Shown: positions 1 to 8,787 of the stretch, in pieces
Position numbering within the stretch: position 1 is the first letter of the stretch
Layout: each line of letters begins with the position of its first letter
Assembly: GCA_029243385.1 (NCBI GenBank)
Contig: JAQWSC010000004.1
Span: 124,001 to 188,000, forward strand
Source: Flavobacteriaceae bacterium
GTDB lineage: Bacteria > Bacteroidota > Bacteroidia > Flavobacteriales > Flavobacteriaceae
DNA: 64,000 nt
Direction of reading: 5' to 3'
Notes under the pieces: model-generated
What the model saw: only the letters and a program-made list of their open reading frames with translations
Database searches by the model: none
What the model was told of the DNA's origin: nothing
Translations under genes and position numbers: made by a program

Positions 1-375
1 CGTAGCTTCTAAAGTTTTGGATACCGAGCAATATTTCTCAAAAGATAATTTGGCTGCGCGTTGGGCTTTTTCTTCAGGAATGTCCCCATCTATAAAAACC
101 TGAACATGAATCCTATCAAACAAAGAGGGGACTTTCCCTTCTTGTCGATGTCCTTCCACTTCCATTCGTAAGGAACTAGGATCTAGTTTTTGTTTGTTGA
201 GAATAGCAACAATATCGATGCTGCTACAACCAGCGATTCCCATGAGTAAAAGCTCCATAGGGCTGGCGCCTTGCGGCTCAGAAGAGGCCGATTTGTTATC
301 CAAATGTATTTCGTGCCCTGTGTCGTTTGCAACGCTTACATGGAAATTATCAATTCGATTTAGTGTAACTTTCAT
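1..375 (-). CDS. OsmC/Ohr family protein (partial, 3' end outside window)
   Basis: This is the first 125 codons of an OsmC-like protein; the C-terminus lies beyond base 1. The reading frame starts at the ATG at 375. It shows the family layout: N-terminal strands, an ASPMELLLMG helix start, then GCSS with Cys50, and a second conserved cysteine, Cys116, in KYCSVSKT. In OsmC/Ohr enzymes two such cysteines reduce peroxides, so a thiol-peroxidase role is likely by family; the substrate is unknown. The gene begins only 12 bases after the metX stop on the same strand, so it is probably the last visible gene of the metK-metY-metX unit. Only the truncation is odd. Family assignment is secure, physiological role is inferred. 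Confidence 0.85.
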   Translation of the reverse strand, partial: MKVTLNRIDNFHVSVANDTGHEIHLDNKSASSEPQGASPMELLLMGIAGCSSIDIVAILNKQKLDPSSLRMEVEGHRQEGKVPSLFDRIHVQVFIDGDIPEEKAQRAAKLSFEKYCSVSKTLEAT

Positions 376-387
376 TGAATGTTGGAT

Positions 388-1356
388 TTAGGATTTGTTT
401 ATAGTAAACACTTCTTTAAGAAGTTGATTGAGTTGTTCAAACTCAATTAAGAAAGCATCGTGGCCGTGAATAGAGCGGATGCATTTGTAAAAAATATTCT
501 TTTTGAATTTAGACAATCTCAAATAAGTTTCTCTATTTTCTTCGTCTGTAAAAAACAAGTCTGTATCAATAGAAACTAGGTATATATTGGATTCGATTTT
601 CGCAACTACGGATTCAAAATCACCGTTTTGAGATATATCAATTGTTCTTAACAAATGATTCATCAATTTGTAGGCGCCAACTTGAAAACGTTGCTGTAAT
701 TTCTCTCCATGATGCAACAACCAGCTCTCAACATTGTAAATTTTCAACTCTTCATTGATTGATCGATCAAATCGAGATTTAAACGACCCAGGGGTTCGAT
801 AACACAACATGGCATGGAGTCTTGCGTCGTGGATGGGGCTGGATGAATTGTCAAGTATTTGGTCTTGCAAAAAAGCATTGGCAATTACCCAGTCCGATGA
901 TTTCCAATCGGTAGCAATTGGAATCAGATTCTTAATAAAAGAAGGGTATGCCGCTGCCAATTCCCAAGCCAAACCACCGCCAATAGAACCTCCAATAGCT
1001 GCATGCAAGGAAGCAATGTTGAGCATTTGAAGCCCTTGATGCACCATATGGGCCACGTCTGCTAAAATAAGATCTTGATAATCCTCAATCAACAAACCGT
1101 CATAGCCATTTCCCGGAATATTAAAAGAAATTACGGTATAGTGTAACGTGTCGATGAGTTTATTATCACCAACAATATCATTCCACCAACCATTTTCTCC
1201 CAATAAGGTAGAATTCCCGGTAAGTGCATGATTAACAAGCACTACCGGTGCATCTCCTATGGGAAGCCCAAAGGTTTCGTATGAAATTCGAACCGGAAAA
1301 TCAGTACCTTTTAATGTCTTAAAAGAAGCCAATTCTATGTACTTTAGGGCCTTCAT
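388..1356 (-). CDS. metX: Homoserine O-acetyltransferase-like alpha/beta hydrolase (MetX)
   Basis: The 322-residue protein is an alpha/beta-hydrolase of the homoserine acyltransferase family, which activates the homoserine hydroxyl for sulfhydrylation in methionine synthesis. The nucleophile elbow GGSIGG places the catalytic serine at residue 124; the HGHDAFL motif near residues 297-303 carries the catalytic histidine (probably His299), and the acid is probably in SIDTDLFF. It is shorter than the usual 350-380 residue MetX, mainly from short loops, as is common in Flavobacteria. The gene lies 26 bases downstream of metY, whose enzyme uses O-acetylhomoserine, which supports the assignment. Whether it uses acetyl-CoA or succinyl-CoA cannot be read from the sequence; acetyl is inferred from the neighbour. 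Confidence 0.85.
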   Translation of the reverse strand: MKALKYIELASFKTLKGTDFPVRISYETFGLPIGDAPVVLVNHALTGNSTLLGENGWWNDIVGDNKLIDTLHYTVISFNIPGNGYDGLLIEDYQDLILADVAHMVHQGLQMLNIASLHAAIGGSIGGGLAWELAAAYPSFIKNLIPIATDWKSSDWVIANAFLQDQILDNSSSPIHDARLHAMLCYRTPGSFKSRFDRSINEELKIYNVESWLLHHGEKLQQRFQVGAYKLMNHLLRTIDISQNGDFESVVAKIESNIYLVSIDTDLFFTDEENRETYLRLSKFKKNIFYKCIRSIHGHDAFLIEFEQLNQLLKEVFTINKS

Positions 1357-1382
1357 AAAAAGTGTATTTTAGAGCTTATCTA

Positions 1383-2657
1383 TTAAATTGTATCAAAAGA
1401 AGCTTGAAGATCTGCTTTCAAATCTTCGATGTTTTCAAGTCCTACCGACAATCGAATTAAGTCAGTACTAACCCCAGTGCTTTTTTGCTGCTCAGCGTTC
1501 AATTGTTGATGAGTAGTACTAGCTGGGTGAATGATAAGTGATTTGGAATCTCCAATGTTAGCAAGCAACGAAAACAACTTTGTTTCATCAGCGACTTTTT
1601 TGGCCGATTCAAAACCGCCTTTGAGACCAAAAGTTATAATTCCACTTTGGCCGTTTGGTAAGTAATGATCCGCCTGTTTTTTATAGCTACTTGAAGCCAG
1701 TCCAGGGTAATTTACCCAAGTTACTTGTTCATTATTTTCAAGCCATTGCGCTAATTCGAGCGCATTTTCACTATGTTTTTTCATACGAATATCCAAGGTT
1801 TCAAGTCCTTGAATAATTTGAAATGCATTGAGTGGACTTAAAGCTGCTCCATGATCGCGCAATCCTTCAATTCTTACTTTAGCAATAAAAGCTGCGGCTC
1901 CGAGTGCATCGTGATAAACAAGTCCGTGATATCCTGGAGAAGGCTCTGTAAATTCTGGGAATTTTCCGCTTGACCAGTCAAATGTACCTGCGTCAATAAT
2001 AACTCCTCCCATGGAAGTTCCATTTCCATTGATGTATTTTGTCAATGAATGAATAACAATGTTTGCTCCGTGCTTGATGGGATTCAACAACGATGGGGAA
2101 GCTACCGTATTATCAACCATAAAGGGCACTTTGGCAGCTTGTGCTTGTTTTGAAATCGCTTCCAAATCAAGTACGTCCAGTTTAGGATTTCCCAAAGATT
2201 CAGCAAAAAACAATCGGGTGTTATCTTGTACGGCTTCTGAAAAGTTAGCTGAATCAGAAGGGTCAACAAAAGTGGTAGTGATTCCCAATCGGGGTAACGT
2301 AACACTTAAAAGATTGTAGGTTCCTCCATACAAGCTACTGGAAGCAACAATATGATCTCCTGCTTTAAGAAGTACCAACAAGGCTGTTGAAATTGCACTG
2401 GTTCCTGATGCGGTAACCACAGATGCAATTCCTCCTTCAAGGGCAGCCAATCGTTGCTCTAGAATGTCGTTGGTTGGGTTGTTCAATCGCGTGTAAATGT
2501 ATCCAGGCTCTGCTAAAGCAAATAAATTTGCTGCATGCTCTGAATCATTAAAGACATAGGCAGTAGATTGGTAAATTGGAACCGATCGGGTTCCTTGGGT
2601 AAGGGCCGTGTCGTGTCCAGAATGAAGGGCTTTGGTTGCAAATTGTTGAGTACTCAT
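1383..2657 (-). CDS. metY: O-acetylhomoserine sulfhydrylase (MetY)
   Basis: This 424-residue PLP enzyme of the Cys/Met metabolism family makes homocysteine from O-acetylhomoserine and sulfide. It opens with ATKALHSGHD and QGTRSVPIYQSTAY, typical of the family. The PLP-binding lysine is Lys207 in HSLTKYINGNG, and the cofactor-phosphate region ASGTSAIS is at about residues 83-90. Length is normal for MetY and longer than the roughly 380-residue cystathionine synthases and lyases, which argues for direct sulfhydrylation. It sits 15 bases after metK and 26 bases before metX on one strand, consistent with co-transcription from the leader upstream of metK. Cysteine synthase side activity is possible. 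Confidence 0.93.
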   Translation of the reverse strand: MSTQQFATKALHSGHDTALTQGTRSVPIYQSTAYVFNDSEHAANLFALAEPGYIYTRLNNPTNDILEQRLAALEGGIASVVTASGTSAISTALLVLLKAGDHIVASSSLYGGTYNLLSVTLPRLGITTTFVDPSDSANFSEAVQDNTRLFFAESLGNPKLDVLDLEAISKQAQAAKVPFMVDNTVASPSLLNPIKHGANIVIHSLTKYINGNGTSMGGVIIDAGTFDWSSGKFPEFTEPSPGYHGLVYHDALGAAAFIAKVRIEGLRDHGAALSPLNAFQIIQGLETLDIRMKKHSENALELAQWLENNEQVTWVNYPGLASSSYKKQADHYLPNGQSGIITFGLKGGFESAKKVADETKLFSLLANIGDSKSLIIHPASTTHQQLNAEQQKSTGVSTDLIRLSVGLENIEDLKADLQASFDTI

Positions 2658-2672
2658 AAAACTAATTTTTAT

Positions 2673-3926
2673 TTAAATTGAAAAGGTTTTCTTAATTGTG
2701 TCGGTATAATCTAATTTTTCCCATGTAAAAAGTTCGACCTCTTTTTCTAGGGTCCCATTATAGGGAGATTCAAATATTTTTTTTACAGTTCTGGGTGTTC
2801 TTCCCATATGTCCGTATGCAGCTGTTTCGGCATACATCGGGTTTCTTAATTTAAGTCTAGATTCTATTGCATAAGGGCGCATGTCAAAAATAGTTGCCGT
2901 TAACTTTGCGATTTCTCCATCGGTCATTCCAACGTTTGAAGTTCCGTAAGTATCTACAAGTAATGAGGTTGGTGCGGCGACACCAATTGCATAACTCACC
3001 TGAACCAATACTTCGCTACATACTCCGGCTGCGACAAGGTTTTTTGCTATGTGACGCGCAGCATAGGCAGCACTTCGATCTACTTTACTTGGATCTTTTC
3101 CACTAAAAGCACCTCCACCATGAGCTCCTTTTCCTCCGTACGTGTCAACAATGATTTTACGACCTGTGAGTCCTGTGTCTCCATGAGGCCCTCCAATCAC
3201 AAACTTTCCAGTTGGGTTTATGTGATATTTGATTTGATCGTTAAAAAGCGCCTGAATATGTTCAGGAAAAGATGCTACTACTTTTGGAATCAAGATGTTT
3301 TTGATATCCTTTTTAATCTGTGATAGCATCGCCTCATCGGTATCAAACGGATCGTGTTGTGTAGAAACTACAATGGCATCTATACGTTGCGGCTTGTTGT
3401 CGTCGCTATACTCGATTGTAACTTGAGACTTTGCGTCGGGGCGTAAATAAGGAATTTCTGTGCCCGCTCTTCGCAAGTCAGCCAATACTTGTAAAATTTT
3501 GTGTGAAATGGCCAGTGCCAAAGGCATGTAATTTTCGGTTTCATTGGTCGCATAACCGAACATCATTCCTTGATCACCAGCGCCTTGTTCTTCCTCCGAC
3601 TCGCGATCAACGCCTTGATTGATTTCTTGCGATTGTTCGTGAATTAAAGAAATGACTCCACAGGAATCTCCCGAAAATTGATACGCTCCTTGGGTATATC
3701 CTATTTTGTTAATTGTATTTCTTGCTATCGACTGAACGTCGATATAGGTTTTACTTTTTACTTCCCCTGCCAATACTACTTGTCCGGTAGTAACTAGGGT
3801 TTCACAAGCAACTTTGCTTTTTGAGTCAAAGGCTAAAAAATGATCCAGCAAACTATCACTAATTTGATCCGCTACCTTATCAGGGTGTCCTTCGCTTACA
3901 GATTCTGATGTAAATAAATATGACAT
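2673..3926 (-). CDS. metK: S-adenosylmethionine synthetase (MetK)
   Basis: MetK joins ATP and methionine into SAM in the cytosol. The protein starts at the ATG at 3926 ([17 protein letters not shown]), giving 417 residues; a longer reading from 3983 would run through the regulatory leader and is rejected. The family motifs are present: GHPDK at residues 13-17, the signature [12 protein letters not shown] at 115-126, and the phosphate-binding GGGAFSGKD. It is the first gene of metK-metY-metX-osmC. The 110 bases before it carry a promoter, a SAM-II-like aptamer and an 11-base inverted repeat ending three bases before the start codon, so feedback control by SAM is likely. Confidence 0.97.
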   Translation of the reverse strand: MSYLFTSESVSEGHPDKVADQISDSLLDHFLAFDSKSKVACETLVTTGQVVLAGEVKSKTYIDVQSIARNTINKIGYTQGAYQFSGDSCGVISLIHEQSQEINQGVDRESEEEQGAGDQGMMFGYATNETENYMPLALAISHKILQVLADLRRAGTEIPYLRPDAKSQVTIEYSDDNKPQRIDAIVVSTQHDPFDTDEAMLSQIKKDIKNILIPKVVASFPEHIQALFNDQIKYHINPTGKFVIGGPHGDTGLTGRKIIVDTYGGKGAHGGGAFSGKDPSKVDRSAAYAARHIAKNLVAAGVCSEVLVQVSYAIGVAAPTSLLVDTYGTSNVGMTDGEIAKLTATIFDMRPYAIESRLKLRNPMYAETAAYGHMGRTPRTVKKIFESPYNGTLEKEVELFTWEKLDYTDTIKKTFSI

Positions 3927-3929
3927 TTT

Positions 3930-3985
3930 AATTGCTTTTAGAGAAGAAGATCTGACTTGAAAAAATAAATCTTGTAAAAGCAATT
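3930..3985 (-). promoter_or_regulatory. 11-base inverted repeat, probable expression platform of the metK leader
   Basis: AATTGCTTTTA at 3985-3975 (minus strand) is the exact reverse complement of TAAAAGCAATT at 3940-3930. The first arm starts directly after the aptamer's last pseudoknot base, and the second ends three bases before the metK ATG (3926-3924). Closing this hairpin would bury the translation start region. The aptamer itself contains a second AATTGCT (4000-3994), able to pair with the same start-proximal arm over seven bases. The mutually exclusive pairings suggest control at translation initiation; this is inference. Confidence 0.6.
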
Positions 3986-4037
3986 ACTGCTTTAGCAATT
4001 TTTTTACGAGGTTGCAATCAGTCAAATCTATCCTCAA
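3985..4037 (-). promoter_or_regulatory. SAM-II (SAM-alpha)-like riboswitch aptamer upstream of metK
   Basis: Read on the minus strand, the leader contains a GAGG arm (4035-4032), then GATTT, ACTG, A, TTGCA, the CCTC arm (4011-4008), an A-rich linker, and GCTAAAGCAGT. GAGG pairs with CCTC to close P1; ACTG in the loop (4022-4019) pairs with CAGT (3989-3986) to form the H-type pseudoknot. The order GATTT, TTGCA, GCTAAA matches my recollection of the SAM-II/metA motif, and the gene downstream is metK, a known SAM-II target. The match was made by eye, without a covariance model. SAM-II is best known from Alphaproteobacteria. Confidence 0.75.
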
Positions 4038-4045
4038 TTAGACCG

Positions 4046-4076
4046 CAAAGGTAAATACCGCAGTCAAATTCTACAA
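4046..4076 (-). promoter_or_regulatory. Bacteroidota-type promoter of the met operon
   Basis: TACCTTTG at 4053-4046 (minus strand) fits the -7 consensus TAnnTTTG, and TTG at 4076-4074 fits the -33 element with a 20-base spacer. Transcription would start near 4040, only a few bases before the first arm of the SAM-II-like aptamer. Confidence 0.7.
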
Positions 4077-4107
4077 GTAAAATATGTTTTTTTTATATCG
4101 ATGCTCT

Positions 4108-5136
4108 TTATCGGAAGCTAAACGCAATCCCTGCAGTGAAAGTATTGTACTCCTGCAGTGTGTAATCTGCAAATATTTTTAGAAACAACAAATTCAAACG
4201 TGTACCAATGGTAGCCCTAGCTCCGTTGGATTTAACTTTTGTAGTAATGGGATCTGTGAGCGTTCTAGAGTATGTGTTTAAACCTGACTGGTATTCAAGT
4301 TCGTAGGTTCCTAAAACATCAAACGAAGTGTTTCCCATTCCGTATCCAAGCCCAGCATAAAAATCGATAAAAAGCAAATTAATAGATGCAAGCGCTTGAA
4401 GAGTAAATGTGTTGGTACTAAACGAAATTTGTTGACCACTCCCTTCGATGGAGCTATTTTTTTGAAGGTCGTATTCTGTACTCATATTGGAATAGGCTCC
4501 CAAGACAGAAACGTCTAAAGGAAGTTTATCAATAGGACCTAAGTGTTGCAGAATGTTGTATTTAAATCCAAAACCAAAAAGAGAGGCTTTGACTCCTTGC
4601 GAATTTATTGTTGGCATATAACGAACTATCAAATCCGTTTCTATAGGGAGTCCTATAGCAACCTGAACCATGGGAGAAGGGATGGCATTGAGTGGTAAAT
4701 CGTCTCCAATTCCGCCTGGAGCCTGAACTTGAGCAGTGTAATCAATACCATCATTATCAGTAACTTTATATTTCAATGTTTCTGAAACATCAGGTCCAAC
4801 AACAGTTGGGATGGATGTGTTTCCTGAAACGGTTTCAACATTATTCAACTCCACAATAGAAAACATCTCGTCTCGGCTTGGGGCAAAGGAGAAATTTCCT
4901 GTAATAGAAATGTCAAACCCGAATTTTTTGTGTGTTTTCGCTGTATGATACCACCCGCCGTTAAGGGAATGACTCATTCCTTTTAAGGCTGGAGTCAAAT
5001 AACCCGTTACCAAAGCTCTTGAATCGTTCTCTGCAGCGAATAAAAGCGATTCAAAACCATCAGGGGTAGTGGTTTGTGAATGTATTGTTAAATGAGTTGT
5101 GAAAACTAGTAATATTGTAAGAATGAAATATTTCAT
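4108..5136 (-). CDS. Outer-membrane beta-barrel protein, DUF6588-like
   Basis: A 342-residue protein with an N-terminal signal peptide (about residues 1-20, ending near HSQT), many alternating hydrophobic strands, and a final phenylalanine-containing strand (GIAFSFR), as expected for a Bacteroidota outer-membrane barrel. The central region (LPIETDLIVRYMP, FGFGFKYN) resembles the DUF6588 family as I remember it; no biochemical function is known. It is the last gene of a minus-strand trio, 39 bases after the TonB-receptor-like gene, so the two may share a transcript. No substrate can be proposed. Confidence 0.7.
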   Translation of the reverse strand: MKYFILTILLVFTTHLTIHSQTTTPDGFESLLFAAENDSRALVTGYLTPALKGMSHSLNGGWYHTAKTHKKFGFDISITGNFSFAPSRDEMFSIVELNNVETVSGNTSIPTVVGPDVSETLKYKVTDNDGIDYTAQVQAPGGIGDDLPLNAIPSPMVQVAIGLPIETDLIVRYMPTINSQGVKASLFGFGFKYNILQHLGPIDKLPLDVSVLGAYSNMSTEYDLQKNSSIEGSGQQISFSTNTFTLQALASINLLFIDFYAGLGYGMGNTSFDVLGTYELEYQSGLNTYSRTLTDPITTKVKSNGARATIGTRLNLLFLKIFADYTLQEYNTFTAGIAFSFR

Positions 5137-5175
5137 GGGATAAGTTTAAAGGTCAAGAACAAAAATACATAAAAA

Positions 5176-7851
5176 CTATAAATTATATTTAATTGAGAAT
5201 AACAAATAGCGCGGCTGAACAACATATGAAGTGGTGAAATCATAAAAATTAGTAAACCCATCTCTATTTAACGTATGGTTATTCAATACGTTGGTAGCTT
5301 CAATAGAAATTTCCCACTTGCTTTTGGGTTTTTGATAATAAAGCACGATGTCTAAAAAGCTATATTCATTGAGTTTAGCTGACTGGTTTCTGTAGTGGTA
5401 ATATGAAAAGTCTGACGCCAAAACAAATCCCTTGCCAAAATCGGCATCAAATCGCGCAAAGGGACTGTCGGTGTAAAAAGTATTGACCTGATTGTTTTTC
5501 TGGTACTGATTTTGGATAAAATTGTATCCCAATTCAAGATTAGGGGCTGATCTAAAGTTGGACGCAATACTGACTTTGTAATTTTGGTTCAATCCCTTTG
5601 AAAGAATGTATTGATCATTTTCTACATTGTTTTTCTCAGAGTAACTCACTCGCAAACTCGCTTCTGTTTTGAAGTTAGAAAATCGTTTTTGAAACCGCCC
5701 AAAGGCAGTATAAACATGGTCTGCAAAACTAGAATTAATGGGACTTGTAACCCGATTGATTCCTTCATAATAGGAACTGTTTTTAACGATTTCCTCACGT
5801 TTGCTGTAGGAAAGTCGTCCCGTAATATTAGTAAAACTAAATGTGTTGAAATTGTAGTAATTTAGATTGTAATTGTGAAACAAAGACGCTTCCAACTCGC
5901 GATTTCCAGCATATAAAGAGCTGTAATTTTTAAACACATAGCCTTGCGCATACGAATTGATGTCACTAAACCGATTGATCATTCGATACGTGAATCGAAG
6001 CGTTTCCGACTTTTTAAATTGTAGTTTTACTCGAATATCTGGAAGCATTTTGTAGAAATTGTTTGAGTTCGAGGTTCCTAACTGTTTGTCGTTGGAGTTA
6101 AATTTATGATATGCAAAGCCTGGCTCTAGGGTGAAAATTCCAGAGATAAATCGAATGTGGGCTCCTAAGTAAATATCTGAAAAATCGTGTTCAACTTGAT
6201 TGTTAAAAAATGAAGCCTCCATTTCTGATATTGAATTGTCATCAAGAATTTGAAAAATTGAAGAGTCAAACTCTTGGCTGCCTTGGGTAGTTCCCAGTGT
6301 TAGATTCAGATTAACTCTTGGATTGAACACATAGAAATAATCCATTTTGGCTTCCCATTTGTTTGTGGAAACATCCCGAGATTGGTTGATGTTGTAATTT
6401 GTTTGGGACGCATCCAGAGGAAGAACACTTTCAAAGGGCCGGCGCATTCTTATGGCGTTGTAAAACGGATCTTCATTTTGAAACAAGTGTTGGGATTCAA
6501 AAGAAAATATATGTTTTTCGTTGGATGAAAAGTATGCTGATAAACTTTGATTTATAGAAGAAGGGGCTTGTCTTTTGTGAGTCACTATTTCTTCTATTTG
6601 TTGCGAGACCGAACTTTTGACAGAGTCCTCATTCTGATCTGCGTTTTTGATCAAGATATCGTATTCAACTTGAAGAAAGTCGTTGGGAGTGTAATTTCCA
6701 CTCAATTTATAAAGCTGCAAATCATTGTTTTGAAACACTTGACTCGAAACGGTTTCGGTGCGATCGTTTGCATTGTAATTTCGAATTTGAATATTTTCGA
6801 TTTCGGTTGCTGTTTTGGAAACAATAATAAAACCGCTTATATCAAAGTTTTTACTAAGATCGTAGCCAAAATTAAATGCGCCAAATTGAGTGTCTAACGA
6901 TTTTGCTCGATTGCTCTGTAACGAAGAAAAACGCAAATCATCTGACTTAATAGCAATTGAAGCACCGCTTTTTTGGTTCAAATTTCTAAATCCACCTGTA
7001 AAATTGTAATAATCTCTCCGAGTAAGGGGTGATTTGCCAAGGTTGTTTTTATTTCCAATGAAGTTAAAGCTCTTAGTTGGGTGGTAATAAAACAATTTTG
7101 GGTTCATTAAAAATCGATTATCAGGGCCTGCTCCTACTGAAACCTCTCCAAACCAAAAGTTTTTTTTGCCTTCTTTTAAACGGATATTTATGGCTAGATT
7201 ATCGTCGTTATCTACTACGTTGCTTAACTGAGATACTTCGCTAAAATTTCGAAGGACTTCAATTTTTGAAACAACATTGGAAGGAATGTTTTGTGTGGCT
7301 AATTTAGAATCACCATCAAAAAAATCTTTTCCTTCAAGCATTACTTTTTGGACGCGCTTACCTTCCACTTCTATTTGCCCTTCATCATTAACCTCAACAC
7401 CAGGCAAGTTTTTGAGTACATCCTCTAGCTTTTTTTCAGAACCTGTGTTGAACGAATCTGTGTCATACACAATGGTATCCCCTTTAATGGTAACGGGCAT
7501 TTGATAAGAAACTTCAACTTCGTCAAGGTTTTCAGCCATTTCGAAGAGCGTTATCTGATGCGAAACATCATTTTGTGGTGTTAACGAAAATGCTTTTGTC
7601 TTAAAGCCCAAATAGCTGATTTTGATTTGGTAGGGATTTGATTTTTTTAACCCCAATTTAAAAGTTCCCTCCTCATCAGTAATAGCAAATGATTCGAGTC
7701 CTTTCGTTTCTTTTTTAATTGCAACGACATTGGCTGCGGTAATTGGGTTGCCTATCGAATCTTTAACAACTCCCTGATAGCGCACATTCTGTCCCCACGT
7801 TGTCAATCCTATGAAAAAAAGCACTGTAGAAATCACTGTTTTTAATTGCAT
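5176..7851 (-). CDS. TonB-dependent receptor-like outer-membrane protein with carboxypeptidase-regulatory-like domain
   Basis: The 891-residue protein starts with a signal peptide (about 1-20), followed by a carboxypeptidase-regulatory-like beta-sandwich (about 22-110: VRYQGVVKDSIGNPITAANV), a plug-like segment with LPGVEVNDEGQIEVEGK, and a long outer-membrane beta-barrel ending in YLLFSIKYNL. This is the OMP-barrel/TonB-receptor type frequent in Flavobacteria. Its ATG at 7851 directly abuts the stop of the GLPGLI gene, so the two are translationally linked, a pairing seen often in this phylum. The substrate cannot be deduced; no SusD partner is nearby, which argues against a glycan-uptake locus. 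Confidence 0.85.
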   Translation of the reverse strand: MQLKTVISTVLFFIGLTTWGQNVRYQGVVKDSIGNPITAANVVAIKKETKGLESFAITDEEGTFKLGLKKSNPYQIKISYLGFKTKAFSLTPQNDVSHQITLFEMAENLDEVEVSYQMPVTIKGDTIVYDTDSFNTGSEKKLEDVLKNLPGVEVNDEGQIEVEGKRVQKVMLEGKDFFDGDSKLATQNIPSNVVSKIEVLRNFSEVSQLSNVVDNDDNLAINIRLKEGKKNFWFGEVSVGAGPDNRFLMNPKLFYYHPTKSFNFIGNKNNLGKSPLTRRDYYNFTGGFRNLNQKSGASIAIKSDDLRFSSLQSNRAKSLDTQFGAFNFGYDLSKNFDISGFIIVSKTATEIENIQIRNYNANDRTETVSSQVFQNNDLQLYKLSGNYTPNDFLQVEYDILIKNADQNEDSVKSSVSQQIEEIVTHKRQAPSSINQSLSAYFSSNEKHIFSFESQHLFQNEDPFYNAIRMRRPFESVLPLDASQTNYNINQSRDVSTNKWEAKMDYFYVFNPRVNLNLTLGTTQGSQEFDSSIFQILDDNSISEMEASFFNNQVEHDFSDIYLGAHIRFISGIFTLEPGFAYHKFNSNDKQLGTSNSNNFYKMLPDIRVKLQFKKSETLRFTYRMINRFSDINSYAQGYVFKNYSSLYAGNRELEASLFHNYNLNYYNFNTFSFTNITGRLSYSKREEIVKNSSYYEGINRVTSPINSSFADHVYTAFGRFQKRFSNFKTEASLRVSYSEKNNVENDQYILSKGLNQNYKVSIASNFRSAPNLELGYNFIQNQYQKNNQVNTFYTDSPFARFDADFGKGFVLASDFSYYHYRNQSAKLNEYSFLDIVLYYQKPKSKWEISIEATNVLNNHTLNRDGFTNFYDFTTSYVVQPRYLLFSIKYNL

Positions 7852-8697
7852 CTATCCTCTAATTTTTGTTCGATTCCCACTGTTTCTGCCCTTACCATTT
7901 TGAAATTGCTCTCGCATTTCTTTTGCTTTATTTGCTCGAATGGTATTGAATTCGTTTTGGCTAACCTTTTTGCCTTTTTGGGGAGCTTTTATTGCTATTT
8001 TATCTTTGGGATTTAAAACAACTTTGGTACATAAAATAGTAGTGTTGTCGTCACTTATTTCGAGAATCAAACCGGGAAGTCCTCCATACAAATTGGGACC
8101 CGAAGACACAGGAATATCCATCGTATACCATGCTGTGACAATTACTGATCGTAGGGAAACGCTTTCAGTAAATTTTTCGTTTTGATCGCTCCGCATCCAA
8201 CTTGTCGAACGATTTTTGACCTTACGGGTGTAAGTTGCTTTGTAACAAGTATATTGACCTATTTTCTTTGATTCAGCGCCCAATTGCCAGTTTCTTTTGT
8301 ACAAAGAATCTTGAATTAAAAATAATTTCCCAAACAATTCTCTTTTTCGAGTGTAAGTTTGTTTTGCTAAATCTTTAAACAACAATCCAGAACTATCCCC
8401 TCTATAAATATGAGCCTTAACTATAAAGCCCTTTGATCTAGGAGTATCTAGTCGCTCTAGCTCTTTGTATAGCGAAGAGGTGGAATCAAAAGTCAATTCA
8501 AATTCTTTTTCAAGTGATGACTTCATTCGCTGTTTAATTATTTCTTTGCGTTGTTGAGGAATATTACGATTATCTAAATTGATTTCAACAGATGTCTTAG
8601 AAGCGTAAAAAGCTTTCCCTTGAACACCTTGACCATAAAATTGACTGACAAAAAATAGCGGCAATAGAATAAAAGAATACGTAAAATTCACGTACAA
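7852..8697 (-). CDS. GLPGLI family protein
   Basis: A 281-residue exported protein with a signal peptide (about residues 1-22) and the family-defining motif GLPGLILEI at about residue 205. The region before the motif contains the typical SWMRSDQNEKF and TAWYTMDIPVSSGP segments, including the conserved W and Y residues. GLPGLI proteins are Bacteroidota-specific, of unknown function, and commonly lie beside a TonB-receptor-like barrel, as here: the stop codon is immediately followed by the receptor's ATG. The basic C-terminal tail (REQFQNGKGRNSGNRTKIRG) is variable in the family. A periplasmic accessory role to the barrel is inferred from gene order only. Confidence 0.85.
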   Translation of the reverse strand: MYVNFTYSFILLPLFFVSQFYGQGVQGKAFYASKTSVEINLDNRNIPQQRKEIIKQRMKSSLEKEFELTFDSTSSLYKELERLDTPRSKGFIVKAHIYRGDSSGLLFKDLAKQTYTRKRELFGKLFLIQDSLYKRNWQLGAESKKIGQYTCYKATYTRKVKNRSTSWMRSDQNEKFTESVSLRSVIVTAWYTMDIPVSSGPNLYGGLPGLILEISDDNTTILCTKVVLNPKDKIAIKAPQKGKKVSQNEFNTIRANKAKEMREQFQNGKGRNSGNRTKIRG

Positions 8698-8787
8698 AAA
8701 GTTTTGATTAAATTAGACTTTGTTTTACTAATTTGGTTTAATAATAAAATTAAAAAATAGTTTTACATTTTATTGTATTTTTAATGC

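Noticed and set aside
3927-3983. Extended N-terminus of MetK from an ATG at 3983
   Set aside because: The additional 19 residues are encoded by the regulatory leader and do not belong to the family; the conserved start [16 protein letters not shown] is at 3926.
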